In this document: positions 43,001 to 51,400 of the stretch, piece by piece
Numbering within the stretch: the first letter of the stretch is position 1
How the letters are laid out: every line of letters begins with the position of its first letter
Source of the DNA: Hymenobacter aranciens
GTDB taxonomy: Bacteria; Bacteroidota; Bacteroidia; Cytophagales; Hymenobacteraceae
Length of the DNA stretch: 64,000 bases
Assembly: GCF_030580865.1 (NCBI RefSeq)
Contig: NZ_JAUQSY010000014.1
Coordinates: forward strand, 62,001-126,000
Direction: 5' to 3'
Made by a program: the position numbers and the translations under genes
Notes under the pieces: model-generated
Told to the model about the DNA's origin: nothing
The model's input: the letters and a program-made list of their open reading frames with translations, nothing else
Database searches by the model: none

Positions 43001-44127
43001 CCAAAGGTGGGGCTGGTCCAGTTGGCCCCGGCGGGGTCGTCGAAGCGGCGCCAGGCGTTGTTGCCCACCACGGGCGTGGTGCGCCAGCTGGGCGAAGGCG
43101 CGTCGCGGATGCCGCACACGCTTTGCCACACGTTCTCGAAGCTCTCGGCTACCGGCAGGGGGGCGTAGGTGGGCGCATTCACGAACACGCGCACGGGCGT
43201 GGACGTAGCCGACTGCCCGCCGCAGGTGGTGCGGGCGCGGTAGAAGCGCGGCCCCGACAGCGCCGGCGTGGTGTAAGAGAAGGAAGTAGCGCCGGGGATG
43301 TCGGTGTAGTTTACACCGTCCGTCGACTGCTCGTATTGATAGGTCTGGCCCTGACCATAGCTGGCGCCGGTCAGGAATACCGTGGTGCCGGCGCCGGCGC
43401 ACAGCGTATCGGGCTCAGCCACGGCAGCACCGGCCAGGGGCGGCGACACGCAGGGCCCGCCCGGCGCGTAGGTAATGCGCAGCGTGGGACGGCGGTTGCC
43501 GTAGGTAGTGGTCAGGTTGGAAGCGGCGGTAGCCGCCAGGTTGGAAGCGTAGCCCAGCGCCTGGCCGGTAGCCGGGTTGGTTACGAAGTTGATAGCGGCC
43601 GTGGCCGCCCCGCGCTTCACGTGGTCGGTGAGGATGAGCAGGTTGCCGCCCTGGTACACGAAGGGTTGGTTCAGCGTTACCACAAAGTAGGAGCCGGCAG
43701 CGCCGGTTACTTGCTGGTTAGTGTTGGTATACACGGGTGTGGCCCCGCTGCTGAGCGTAGTCCAGGTTTGGGGTGAGGGCAGGGTCGTAAGAGCGGTGTT
43801 GTTCATCAGCACCGAGAACGTGTTGCTGCCGGTAAGCTCGGCGGCAGTCGATTTCAACCAGGCCAGTTCCGTGATAACAGCGCCGGCGGGCAGGTTCAGC
43901 TCCGAGGCGCGGTACAGATGGGCGTAGCGCGAATAGTCGAACACCGACGTGGTGGCCGAGCGGTAAAACGGCCCGTAGAGGTACGAGCTGGTGGCCGGAC
44001 TTACCACTGGCACCGCCGTGGACCCGATGGTAACGGTTTGGCCCTGCGCCCGGCCCAGCGTGAGCACAGCCAGCAGCACCGCCCAGGCCAAGGGCCAGCG
44101 GGCAGAGTTGCGTAGAGAGTTTTGCAT
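40090..44127 (-). CDS. Secreted MAM/FN3/PPC-like multidomain protein with T9SS type A sorting domain
   Basis: 1,345 residues from ATG 44127; signal peptide WPLAWAVLLAVLTLGRAQGQ. After an N-terminal beta domain (SSYLYGPFYRS..., about 30-225) and an Ig-like block (FYRARTTCGGQ), residues about 330-495 look like a MAM/concanavalin lectin (FENVWQSVCG, GANWTSPTFGGY, IMDLYVDMSAPGTKELTFDH). An FN3 domain (about 500-585), three similar PPC-like domains with paired cysteines (NDNCATAIPL, NNECANALAV, NDDCAGAIEL, each with DVWYSFVA or DVWFKI), a second FN3 and a fourth PPC-like domain follow. The last domain closely resembles the C-terminal one of the 22154 protein (DVWFEFTAPGG, GQRYFVAVSGYGSGDT). Type A signal: LRVYPNPSSTGQLTVAL ... 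LATGLYTLQLRVGD ... RKVILQ. Confidence 0.9.
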   Translation of the reverse strand: MQNSLRNSARWPLAWAVLLAVLTLGRAQGQTVTIGSTAVPVVSPATSSYLYGPFYRSATTSVFDYSRYAHLYRASELNLPAGAVITELAWLKSTAAELTGSNTFSVLMNNTALTTLPSPQTWTTLSSGATPVYTNTNQQVTGAAGSYFVVTLNQPFVYQGGNLLILTDHVKRGAATAAINFVTNPATGQALGYASNLAATAASNLTTTYGNRRPTLRITYAPGGPCVSPPLAGAAVAEPDTLCAGAGTTVFLTGASYGQGQTYQYEQSTDGVNYTDIPGATSFSYTTPALSGPRFYRARTTCGGQSATSTPVRVFVNAPTYAPLPVAESFENVWQSVCGIRDAPSPSWRTTPVVGNNAWRRFDDPAGANWTSPTFGGYTPQASQGRFSARFHSYIATAGLEGIMDLYVDMSAPGTKELTFDHINTNGTDSLFVQISTDGGATFGPRLIRLGSRATTTFRSESLPLTLTSPTTVIRFLARSDNGTTDIGLDNVNIAVTSSCLAPGGVQISATTSDSGTVTFSGAGGPYTIEYGPTGFTPGSGTTISGVTGSPYTIGTLAAYTTYDVYVTQVCASGQTGTSSVVTFTTRIGNDNCATAIPLTPGANCNPVAGSVFQASASATAACTPTTGTPDDDVWYSFVATATAHDIRLAEGVGFDGALQLYGGTCGTLMSRQCLDATAANGVEVMAATGLTVGSTYYIRVYSSGTAVPTAANGTFLICVTAPAGIPTNNECANALAVTPGAVCSPILGTTFRSTASASVPVCSPALGTPDDDVWYSFVATRTSHDVTMDEYTGFDGVLQVLSGSCGSLTSVQCADQSLAGGVETLRVGGLTVGQTYYIRIYSFANAAPTASNSNFTLCVTNSPTPPANDDCAGAIELPVQLGVTSCTTPLIGTNVGASGSAGAPAPANCTTPTSGVANYQGGDVWFKITVPLAGQLNLETGALVGSTITDTGMALYSGTCGALTQIECDDNDATGNFSLINATGLTPGAILYLRVWEVGNDVEGGFTVCATAPATCIEPAAPGADNIAATSADLTWGGAAITGESFKVEYGPTGFVPGTGTILLGLTNNLTSLTGLTPDTEYCFYVTKQCGGTQGDSPTAGPICFRTRVAVPTNDEPCGAVALTVAPAGTAPTLVNSSNVGATASLDNDIIVPACSPASNPTDVWFEFTAPGGSVDVTVTGNPAGMMRVFSGTDCTGSFTQLGCRGLGSNQAAGTLTVSGLVPGQRYFVAVSGYGSGDTPGAFAVGVASTILSSRAGLPGSALRVYPNPSSTGQLTVALQGAGTATRAQATLLNMLGQPVLTETLTLHGGTAVQTVSVKGLATGLYTLQLRVGDALISRKVILQ

Positions 44128-44702
44128 AAAATAAAGAAAGAAATGGGGAAGGTTAAGGGGGGCGCTGAATGCCCGTTGGGAGGGCATAAAATTGCTAAAA
44201 CGGTAATCCAGCCCCCATAGATACGACTTTTTTTTGGCATTTCATAGCCAAAATCGGCGTTAATTTCATTTTAATGCCACCTCCGTTTTTCCATGTTTGT
44301 GGCTGCGCTCAAGCGGGCTTATTGATTTTGCAGCAGAAATCACCAACGAAAGCTGAATTTTCATCCACGGCGTTTCCCAGCATAAATTCATACCTTGAAA
44401 TAAGCCTGGTTAACGAGCCCAAAACATTATACCGAATTACCAGTTGCCACGCCCCGCCGGCTTCCATGGCTGAGCTTGCAAATTGTACCATCGGAGGACG
44501 CCGCAATTTTAAGGAGACACGACAGCAAGCCCCGGCGAAGCATCGTCAGTAGCCCTGTCTTACTCTCCATAACTGCAAATCGCGGCCAAGCGTTGCCCGC
44601 CGGTACCACCTGAGGGGGCATCCGGTAGGCTCACGCTTCTCCCCTCCCCTCCCCTACCGGGGTGGGCGGGGCTTTGGTTGGGGCAGGGTTACCGGCGCGG
44701 GC
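44128..44702. other. Intergenic stretch with a putative promoter, otherwise featureless
   Basis: 575 bases. The leader of the 40090 gene and its promoter block (44216-44235) occupy the first 110 bases; the middle is AT-richer than its neighbours. Near the end there is a pyrimidine-rich stretch with a small GC hairpin (about 44630-44665). A 92-codon plus frame (44274-44552) has no protein character. Confidence 0.6.
44216..44235 (-). promoter_or_regulatory. Putative promoter upstream of the 1,345-residue secreted protein
   Basis: Minus strand: eight A, six bases, TATCTATG (near the Bacteroidota -7 TAnnTTTG), about 90 bases before the ATG. It matches the block at 26483-26502 at 18 of 20 bases, the only obvious shared element between two otherwise unrelated upstream regions. 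Confidence 0.45.
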
Positions 44703-46943
44703 TTAGCGGGCCAGCACCACGCACTCCACACGGCGGTTGCGGCGGCGGCTGGCTTCGGTGGTATTGGGCACGGCGGGACGGCTGCCGCCGTAGCCAGCCG
44801 TGCTAAGACGCTCGGCGGCAATACCCTGGCCTAGCAGGTAGTTGCGCACGGCCTCGGCGCGCTGCTCCGACAGGAACTGGTTGGGGCGGGGGTTCTTGTC
44901 GTCGCCCACATTGTCGGTGTGGCCTTCGAGGCGCAGGCGCAGGCCGGGGTGCTCGCGCAGGGTCTGGGCCAGGCGGTTGAGCTCGGGGAAGGAAGCGGGC
45001 AACAGCTTGGGCTGCGACTGCACGAAAAACAGGTTGTTGAGGGTGATTTTTTCCTCGACGGGGACTTTGGGGGCGGGCACCGCCACGCTCTTCACCTGCC
45101 CCGGCACGGCGGCGGGGGCGGTGCCGCCGGCCAGCTGCACGGGCGCCGCCGCCAAGGCCGCCACCGGGGCCATTAGCGGCAGCAGCAGCAAGTCCTGCTC
45201 TACTTCGCCGTAGCGAGTCAGGCTGGTCAGGTCCACGTTTTCGTTCACCGAAAGGTAGACGGCGGCCGAGGCGCGGAAGCCGAACTGGCGTCCCGCCGGC
45301 AGCACTATCTTGTAGCGGCCCGTGCCCAGGGCGGCAGCCACGGTGCCGGCGGCCTGCCCGCCGGGCAGCTGCTCGTAGGCAATGTCGGCCCCGCCGATGG
45401 GCTCGCCGGTGCGGGCGTTGAGCACCCGGCCGCGCACCAGGCGGGTGGCTTTGGGGGCCAGGGCGGGCGGCAATGCGATGCGGTAGAGGTCGAGGTTGCC
45501 GGCCGGGCCGGTGGCGCTGAAGTAGGCGTAGTCGCCGGCGGCGGCCAGCGTGAAAAAGCTTTCGTCGCCGTTGGTGTTCACGGCCGGGCCCAGGTTGAGG
45601 GGCGGGCTCCAGCTGGTCCAGGAGTCGTCGAGGCGGCGGCTGACGAAGATGTCGAGGTGGCCGTAGCCGGGATGGCCGTTGGAGGCGAAGTAGAGCGTCA
45701 CGCCATCGGGCGCCAGGAAGGGGCTGATGTCCTTGAGCGGGGTGTTGAGCACAGGGCCCAGCGCCCGGGCCGGGCCGTAGGAGCCGTCGGGCTGCCGAAA
45801 CTCGACGTACAAATCGGAGTTCGGCGACTCGCGGCTGTCCAGCTGCTTGGAATACACCCGCAGGGTGCTGCCCGCATCAAACGTGTAGCTGACCCGCTGG
45901 CCCGGGAAATCGGACTTGCGCTCGACGGCTACTTCGGGGATGCTCCACGAGCCGTCGGGCTGCTGGCGGCTGCGCGACAAGCCGCTTCTGGACAAGTAGC
46001 TGCCGTCGGCATTGTAGCGGCTGATGAGCAGCAGCTCGCGGCCGTCGGGCGAGGTCCAGGCGGGGGCGTTGCTGGCTTCGTTATTGATGGGGCGGCCCAG
46101 CGACTGCGCCGGGCCCCAGCTACCGTCGGGGCGGCGCTCGGTCAGGTACACGTCCTTATCTGAGACGTTAGCATTCACGGTGCTTACCTTGCTGATAACC
46201 CGGTGAAAGAAGATTCGCTTGCCATCGGCCGATACCACCGGGCCTACGTCGGCCAGCGCGGGGTCGCTCACGGGCGGGCCTAGGCGCTCACGCTTGAGGC
46301 CGGCCGGCAGGTTGGGCGCCAGCTGAATAGGGGCCGCCCGGTGCTGCACCCGCAGCCGCCGCAGCACCAGCTCGCCCCCCGGCCCCCGGGCCACAAAACC
46401 AACCTTTTTCCCGGCCGGGGCCTCCCAGGCCTGCTGATGCACCAGCTTGTCATCAACGCTTATTTGCAGCTCATTGACTACGCGGGCTACGCGCAGGCGG
46501 TGCCAGTCGGCGGGCGCGGTCAGGGCACCTTGCTTTAGGGTGGTAGCGGTGGAGTTCAGCACGCGCTTGGCCAGCCACTGGCCGGCGGCGGTTAGCTCCA
46601 GGGTGTTGTAGGAGCCTTTGGTGTAGCCCCACACCAGGCCGCCGGTGCCCCGCAGTTCGACATCGATACTGAAATCGGCATCGTAATTAACGCCCAGGGT
46701 TTGAGTGATGAAGCTGCCGCCTTCCGGTGGGCGCCGCAGCGTATAGGTGCCGGCCAGGGTGTCGATTTTGCTGTCGCCGGTGTCGTCGGAGCCCACAATC
46801 CAGCTGTTGCTGTTATCGGCAAACCGCTCGTCGAGCAACACCGTGGGCACCAGCGCGGCGGTGGGTTGGGCAACGGCTGCCGGCCGGGCAGCCAGGGCCA
46901 AGGCGAAAGCGGCCACAAGGGCTAGGCAAGGATTCAGCTTCAT
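44703..46943 (-). CDS. OmpA-family protein with beta-propeller and carboxypeptidase-regulatory-like domains (PorE-like architecture)
   Basis: 746 residues from ATG 46943; Sec signal MKLNPCLALVAAFALALA with no lipobox Cys. Domains in order: a laminin-G-like sandwich (about 35-195, LLDERFADNSNSWIVGSDD, WHRLRVARVVNELQISVDDKLV); PD40-type propeller repeats (about 225-480, VVSADGKRIFFHR, AWTSPDGRELLLISR, FLAPDGVTLYFASNGHPGYGHLDIFVSRR, NTNGDESFFTLAAAGDYAYFSA); a carboxypeptidase-regulatory-like sandwich (about 495-590, VRGRVLNARTGEPIGGADI); and a C-terminal OmpA peptidoglycan-binding domain (about 635-746, LRLRLEGHTDNVGD, LSEQRAEAVRNYLLGQGI, RRRNRRVECVV). Propeller, CRD and OmpA in this order recall the T9SS protein PorE, but the TPR part is absent. 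It may link T9SS or its cargo to the cell wall; that is inference. Confidence 0.85.
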   Translation of the reverse strand: MKLNPCLALVAAFALALAARPAAVAQPTAALVPTVLLDERFADNSNSWIVGSDDTGDSKIDTLAGTYTLRRPPEGGSFITQTLGVNYDADFSIDVELRGTGGLVWGYTKGSYNTLELTAAGQWLAKRVLNSTATTLKQGALTAPADWHRLRVARVVNELQISVDDKLVHQQAWEAPAGKKVGFVARGPGGELVLRRLRVQHRAAPIQLAPNLPAGLKRERLGPPVSDPALADVGPVVSADGKRIFFHRVISKVSTVNANVSDKDVYLTERRPDGSWGPAQSLGRPINNEASNAPAWTSPDGRELLLISRYNADGSYLSRSGLSRSRQQPDGSWSIPEVAVERKSDFPGQRVSYTFDAGSTLRVYSKQLDSRESPNSDLYVEFRQPDGSYGPARALGPVLNTPLKDISPFLAPDGVTLYFASNGHPGYGHLDIFVSRRLDDSWTSWSPPLNLGPAVNTNGDESFFTLAAAGDYAYFSATGPAGNLDLYRIALPPALAPKATRLVRGRVLNARTGEPIGGADIAYEQLPGGQAAGTVAAALGTGRYKIVLPAGRQFGFRASAAVYLSVNENVDLTSLTRYGEVEQDLLLLPLMAPVAALAAAPVQLAGGTAPAAVPGQVKSVAVPAPKVPVEEKITLNNLFFVQSQPKLLPASFPELNRLAQTLREHPGLRLRLEGHTDNVGDDKNPRPNQFLSEQRAEAVRNYLLGQGIAAERLSTAGYGGSRPAVPNTTEASRRRNRRVECVVLAR

Positions 46944-46997
46944 CCCGCAAAGCTCTGGCTCCGGGCCATACGGCGCCATCCGGGCCAGCCCTGATTT

Positions 46998-48353
46998 TTA
47001 CCCGGCGGCGGACGGGTTTGGCGCGGCCGCCAGCGCGGCCAACTGCTGCGTCAGCGCGGCGAAGCCAGGGCGGGCGGCGGGCTCGGCGTGCAGGCAGGCG
47101 GCGTGCAGCAGCTGCAGGCTGGCGGCCACGGCGGGCACCGCCTCCAGCGCGGGGCAGCGGGCCAGCAGCTCGCCCAGCAGGTGGCCGAAGGCGCGGGCTT
47201 CCAGCCGGGCCAGGGCCGTAGCGGTGGCTACGTCATCGGGCGGGAAGAAGCTGGCGGCCCCGAAGTCGCCCAGCAGGACCGTGCCATCAGGCAGGTGCAG
47301 GATATTATGGGCGTAAAGGTCGCCGTGCGTGATGCCCTGCTTGTGCAAGTGCGCTACGGCGCTGGCCACGCCGTGGGCCAGCTTCAGCAGCGCGGGCAGG
47401 GTGAAAGTGGTGCCGGCCGCGTACACGTCGCGGGTGCAGGTGACGAAGCTGGGCGGCCCCGCCAGGTTTTGGAAGACGGGGTCAATTAATTCCATCACCA
47501 GGCCCGGCGCGCCCACCGGATGCTCGCTAACGCGCCCCTGCACCGCAATCAGATTGGGATGCGGGCCGGCGCCGATGCAGGCATCCATCTCGCTGGCGGG
47601 CAAGCCGTCGCTGGTCACGGCCCCTTTGAAGAGCTTCACGGCCACGGGCTGGGGCACGGCCCCAGCGGCAGGCTCCCAAACCGCTTGGTGGATGATGCCG
47701 GAAGCGCCCTCGCCCAGCAGGCGCCCCAGCGTGAGCCCGGCCCAGGGAATGGCGGGCACCGGGTGGCGCGCCACCGTGGCGGCCTCGGCCCCGGCATCGA
47801 GGGGGTTGCCGGCATACGCCAGCCAGGCCAGGCGCGGCAGCGTGAACAGCCAGGCCGGCAGCTCGGTGAGCTGGTTGGCCGCCAGGCGCAGCAGCTCCAA
47901 CTGGTGCAGCTGGGCCATTTCGGAAGGCAGGGCGGCGAGGCGGTTGCCGGCCAGCATCAGCTTCTGCAGGTGCTGGCAGTGGCCCAGCTCGGGCGGCAGG
48001 CTGGTAAGCTGGTTGTCGGTGAGAATGAGCCAGCGCAGCCGGGGCGGCAGCGCGGCGGCGGGCAGGGTGTGGATGCGGTTGGCCTTGAAGCCAATCATGG
48101 TAAGATTCTCGCACTGGCCCAGCACGGCGGGCAGCTCCTCAAACAGATTATCGGAGCAAAAGAGGATGCGTAGCTGGTGCAGCCGGGCAAAATCATCGGG
48201 CAGCGCAGTAAGGGCGTTGCCGCTCAGGTTGAGGATTTCGAGGGTATCGGCCAGAGCGAAGATTTCGCGGGGAAACTCAGTGAGGTTTTCGCTGAGGTCG
48301 AGGCGGGTGGCCCCGGCGAGCTGGCCGGCGCGGAGTTGTTCGAGGGTATGCAT
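46998..48353 (-). CDS. Leucine-rich-repeat protein kinase (cytoplasmic)
   Basis: 451 residues from ATG 48353. About eight LRR units (residues 15-200) with the LxxLxLxxNxLxxLP pattern, e.g. LEILNLSGNALTALP, LRWLILTDNQLTSLP, LQKLMLAGNRLAALP. A protein-kinase domain follows (about 205-440): LGRLLGEGASGIIHQAVW (glycine loop), PVAVKLFKG (lysine), LVMELID hinge, ITHGDLYAHNILHL (catalytic loop with HGD in place of HRD) and VLLGDFGAAS (DFG). There is no signal peptide or membrane segment, so it acts in the cytoplasm, with the LRR part as likely partner-binding module. NCBI uses the name 'leucine-rich repeat-containing protein kinase family protein' for such proteins. Substrate unknown. Confidence 0.9.
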   Translation of the reverse strand: MHTLEQLRAGQLAGATRLDLSENLTEFPREIFALADTLEILNLSGNALTALPDDFARLHQLRILFCSDNLFEELPAVLGQCENLTMIGFKANRIHTLPAAALPPRLRWLILTDNQLTSLPPELGHCQHLQKLMLAGNRLAALPSEMAQLHQLELLRLAANQLTELPAWLFTLPRLAWLAYAGNPLDAGAEAATVARHPVPAIPWAGLTLGRLLGEGASGIIHQAVWEPAAGAVPQPVAVKLFKGAVTSDGLPASEMDACIGAGPHPNLIAVQGRVSEHPVGAPGLVMELIDPVFQNLAGPPSFVTCTRDVYAAGTTFTLPALLKLAHGVASAVAHLHKQGITHGDLYAHNILHLPDGTVLLGDFGAASFFPPDDVATATALARLEARAFGHLLGELLARCPALEAVPAVAASLQLLHAACLHAEPAARPGFAALTQQLAALAAAPNPSAAG

Positions 48354-48433
48354 GAGCGGGCAAAGGTCGGGCTGCTGGCTAGGATGCACGGCATTCAGCG
48401 CAATAAATAAGGAGTTAGCCTCTCAAAAAAGAA

Positions 48434-48454
48434 GCCCCGGCAAATTGCCGGGGC
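48434..48454 (-). terminator. Intrinsic terminator of the 3,221-residue secreted protein gene
   Basis: Stem GCCCCGGCAA / TTGCCGGGGC with a 1-base loop and a T-run on the minus strand, about 29 bases after the stop. Confidence 0.85.
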
Positions 48455-48482
48455 CTCTCCTGTTCACAAAGCAGTCGGGATG

Positions 48483-51400
48483 CTATTCGACTACCAGTCG
48501 CTTGGTCACAATCGTGGCGCCCGCGTGCAGGCGCAGCGTGTACACCCCAGCCGCCAGCCCGTCGAGCGGCAGCAGGAAGCTGGTGCCGGCCGGCTGCAGG
48601 GCCACCGCCGTTTGCGTCACCCGCTGGCCCAGGCTGTTGAGCAGTTCGGCTTGCACCGTGGCGCTGCCGGCCGTGGCCGGCAGCAGCACCCGCACCTGCT
48701 GGTGCGCCGGGTTGGGGAAGAGCTGCACCGTGGCGGCTGAGAAGGCCGGGGCGGTGCCGAGCGGTGCCGCCGGCGCCAGGTTCAGCCAGAAGCGGCCGGT
48801 GGCGCTGTTCAGCGTGGCCGCGCTCACCGTGAAGGCGTAGGCGGGCTGCTGGCGCAGGTCGGTGCGCTGGCCGGTGAGGGCGTCGTAGAGCTCCACGGCG
48901 GTGGTGGCGGGCCAGTTTAGCAGCCCGGCGGCCGTCAGCGTGTAGGCACCTACCGCCGGCACGCCCACTTGCAGCGGGATGCTGGTGGTGGCGGCCAATT
49001 GAGCCGGGGCCAGGCCATTGATGGCCAACGCCTCATTGCCCACCAGCGAGCCCAGGTTGAGGCCGCTGGGGTTGGCCAGCTTCACGGCGTCGAAGGCGCT
49101 TTCCACGGCGGGGCTGGCCCCGACTTCGGCGTAGAGGTAGGCATCATCGGCGGGGCCGGTGCTGCCGCGCAAACTCAGGTGCAGCTGCGGCCGGAGGTCG
49201 GCGGTGCTGCGCTGGAAGGCGGGGTCGGTGGTGCGGAACTCGCGGATGCGGTGCGAGTTATTGAGGATGAGCGTGGCCGGGGCCGAGGCGCGCACGAAGA
49301 AGCCTTGGCCGCTGGGCACCACGGGGCTGCCCAGGCCCACGCCGTTCACGTAGCTGCGGTATTGGCCGGTGTATTGCCCGGTGCTGCCAAACACGTAGAG
49401 CGCCGCATCGAGGCCGGCCGGCCGCGTTACCAGGCTCCAGTCGAGCGGCGCGGCGAAGGGGTTGCCCACCAGGTGCCAGCCGGCCTCGGCGCTGGGCGTG
49501 AAGCTCAGCGGCAGGCTCACGGGGGCGTTGTTGAGCGCGCCCACGAAGTCCACTTTTTCGGAGGCCGGGATGTTCACGGTGTAGCCGCGGCCCAGGGTGA
49601 GCGTGCTGGTGGTGGGCACCTCCCAGCCCTTATCGAAGGCCGAGAAACCGGTGGCCACGCTGCCCGGAATCCGTGCCTCGTCGTAGCCGAACACCGTGGG
49701 GAAGGGCGTCACGTTGCCCGGTGTGGCGCTGGTGTTGTAGCTGGTGGTGAGCGTGGGGACGAAGCCGGGGGTCTGCAAATCGGCGAACGGCGCGTTGAGC
49801 ACCGGCGACGAATAGTGGCGGTAGCCGGCCCCGGCGTTCTGGCTGGGGTCAATCCAGCGCTGCACGGTGGCCGGGCCGGTCATAGTGGGGTTGGTGGTGC
49901 CGTTGTAGGCCACCAGCGCTGTGCCGGCGGCGGAGGACAGCAGCGTCAGCGCCTGGCTGTTAGTACTGAAGTTGGCATTCACTTCGAGCACCTGGGCCAC
50001 GGCCACGGGCTGCGTCAGGGTCAGCGGCTGGCTCACGTTGCGGAGGTTGCGCACGGTGTCGGGCAGGCCCGCGCCAGTTTGCTGGGGCGCCAGGCCGTCG
50101 TACACGTAAGTAGCATCATCACTAAAGCTGCGGGTGCCGCTGAGCTGGATACTGCCCGTCGCGCCGCTGGCGCTGATGCCCGCCGCATCGCAGATGCGCA
50201 GGGTGCCGCCGGCCGCCAGCACGAAATTACCCGCGCCGGTGATGGCGGCGCAGGCCGCGCCGCCGGGGGCCAGGGTGCTCAGCACGCCGCCGCTCTGCAC
50301 GGTGAGGGTACCGGTCACGAGCAGGTCGGCACTGAGGTGCAGCGTGCCGGTGATGGTGACGTTGCGGTAGCTGCCGCCGGGCAGGGTTTGCAGCGCGCTC
50401 ACCACCAGGTCGGGCAGCACCGAGCCGAGCGTGATGCCGGCTTCGGCCACCGTTTTGAGGGCCTCGCGGTTGTCGGTGCTGTCCACGGCCAGGGTGAAGA
50501 AGTCGTAGTGCGTGTTGGGCAGGCCGGTGAAGGTGTAGCTCAGGCCGGGCACGTCCTGCGCCACCCGCGTGAAGGCCCCGCCGTCCTGACTGGCGTAGAT
50601 ATCGAAGGCCCGCAGGCCCGAGCCGCCCGCGTCGTCGCTGGCAGTCCAGGTGAGGCTCACCACGTTGCCGGGCTGGGTGGCGGGCAGGGTATTCACCTGA
50701 CTCACCGGCACGCCGGCGTCGAGGATATTCACCCAGCGGTTGGTGGCGATGGGCGGATTCACGTCGAACACGATGCTGGCCTGGGCGGCCAGCGTATCGC
50801 CGGTGGCGGCCGTGGCGCTGCCCTGGATGATGTAGTTCAGGAAGCCTTGGCCGCGGCCGGTGCTGTCGTTGAGGGCCAGGAAGCCCTTGTTAGGGTCGAG
50901 CGGGGCCACCCCGGTGGCGGGGTCGATGGTTTCGAGACGCCAGATGAGCTGGCGGCCCACCACGTCCACGGTGCCCAGCACGCGCACGTCGTAGCCCAGC
51001 GAGTCGGGCATGTCGAGCGTGGCCGAGTAGGTCGAGGAATTGGCCGGCACCTGGAAGGTGAGCGTGTCCCAGCCGAAGCTGCCGAGGCGGAAGGTGCGCG
51101 GGTCGGAGGCCGGGCCCAGCGGCACGGTCACGCGCACCACCTGGGCCGGCGCGGTGGCCAGCGCGGGGTCGTTTTCAAACTGCACCTGATAGTTGAGCGG
51201 GGTTTGCACCCCCACCATCTTGCGGGTGCCCACGCCGTTGGGGCCCACTATCAGGTTGGGGTCGGCCGAACCCACCACCAGCGTGCACGACAGCCCGCGG
51301 CCCTTGTAAGTGAAGACAATGGAGTCGGCGCAGCCCACCAGTGCGGGCGGGTAAGTGTTGCCGTCGAACGGGTTGGGGCGGAAGGGCCGCACGCATTCCG

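Noticed and set aside
44274..44552. 92-codon plus-strand frame upstream of the 1,345-residue gene
   Set aside because: No protein-like periodicity, no ribosome-binding context; overlaps a promoter-bearing intergenic region.
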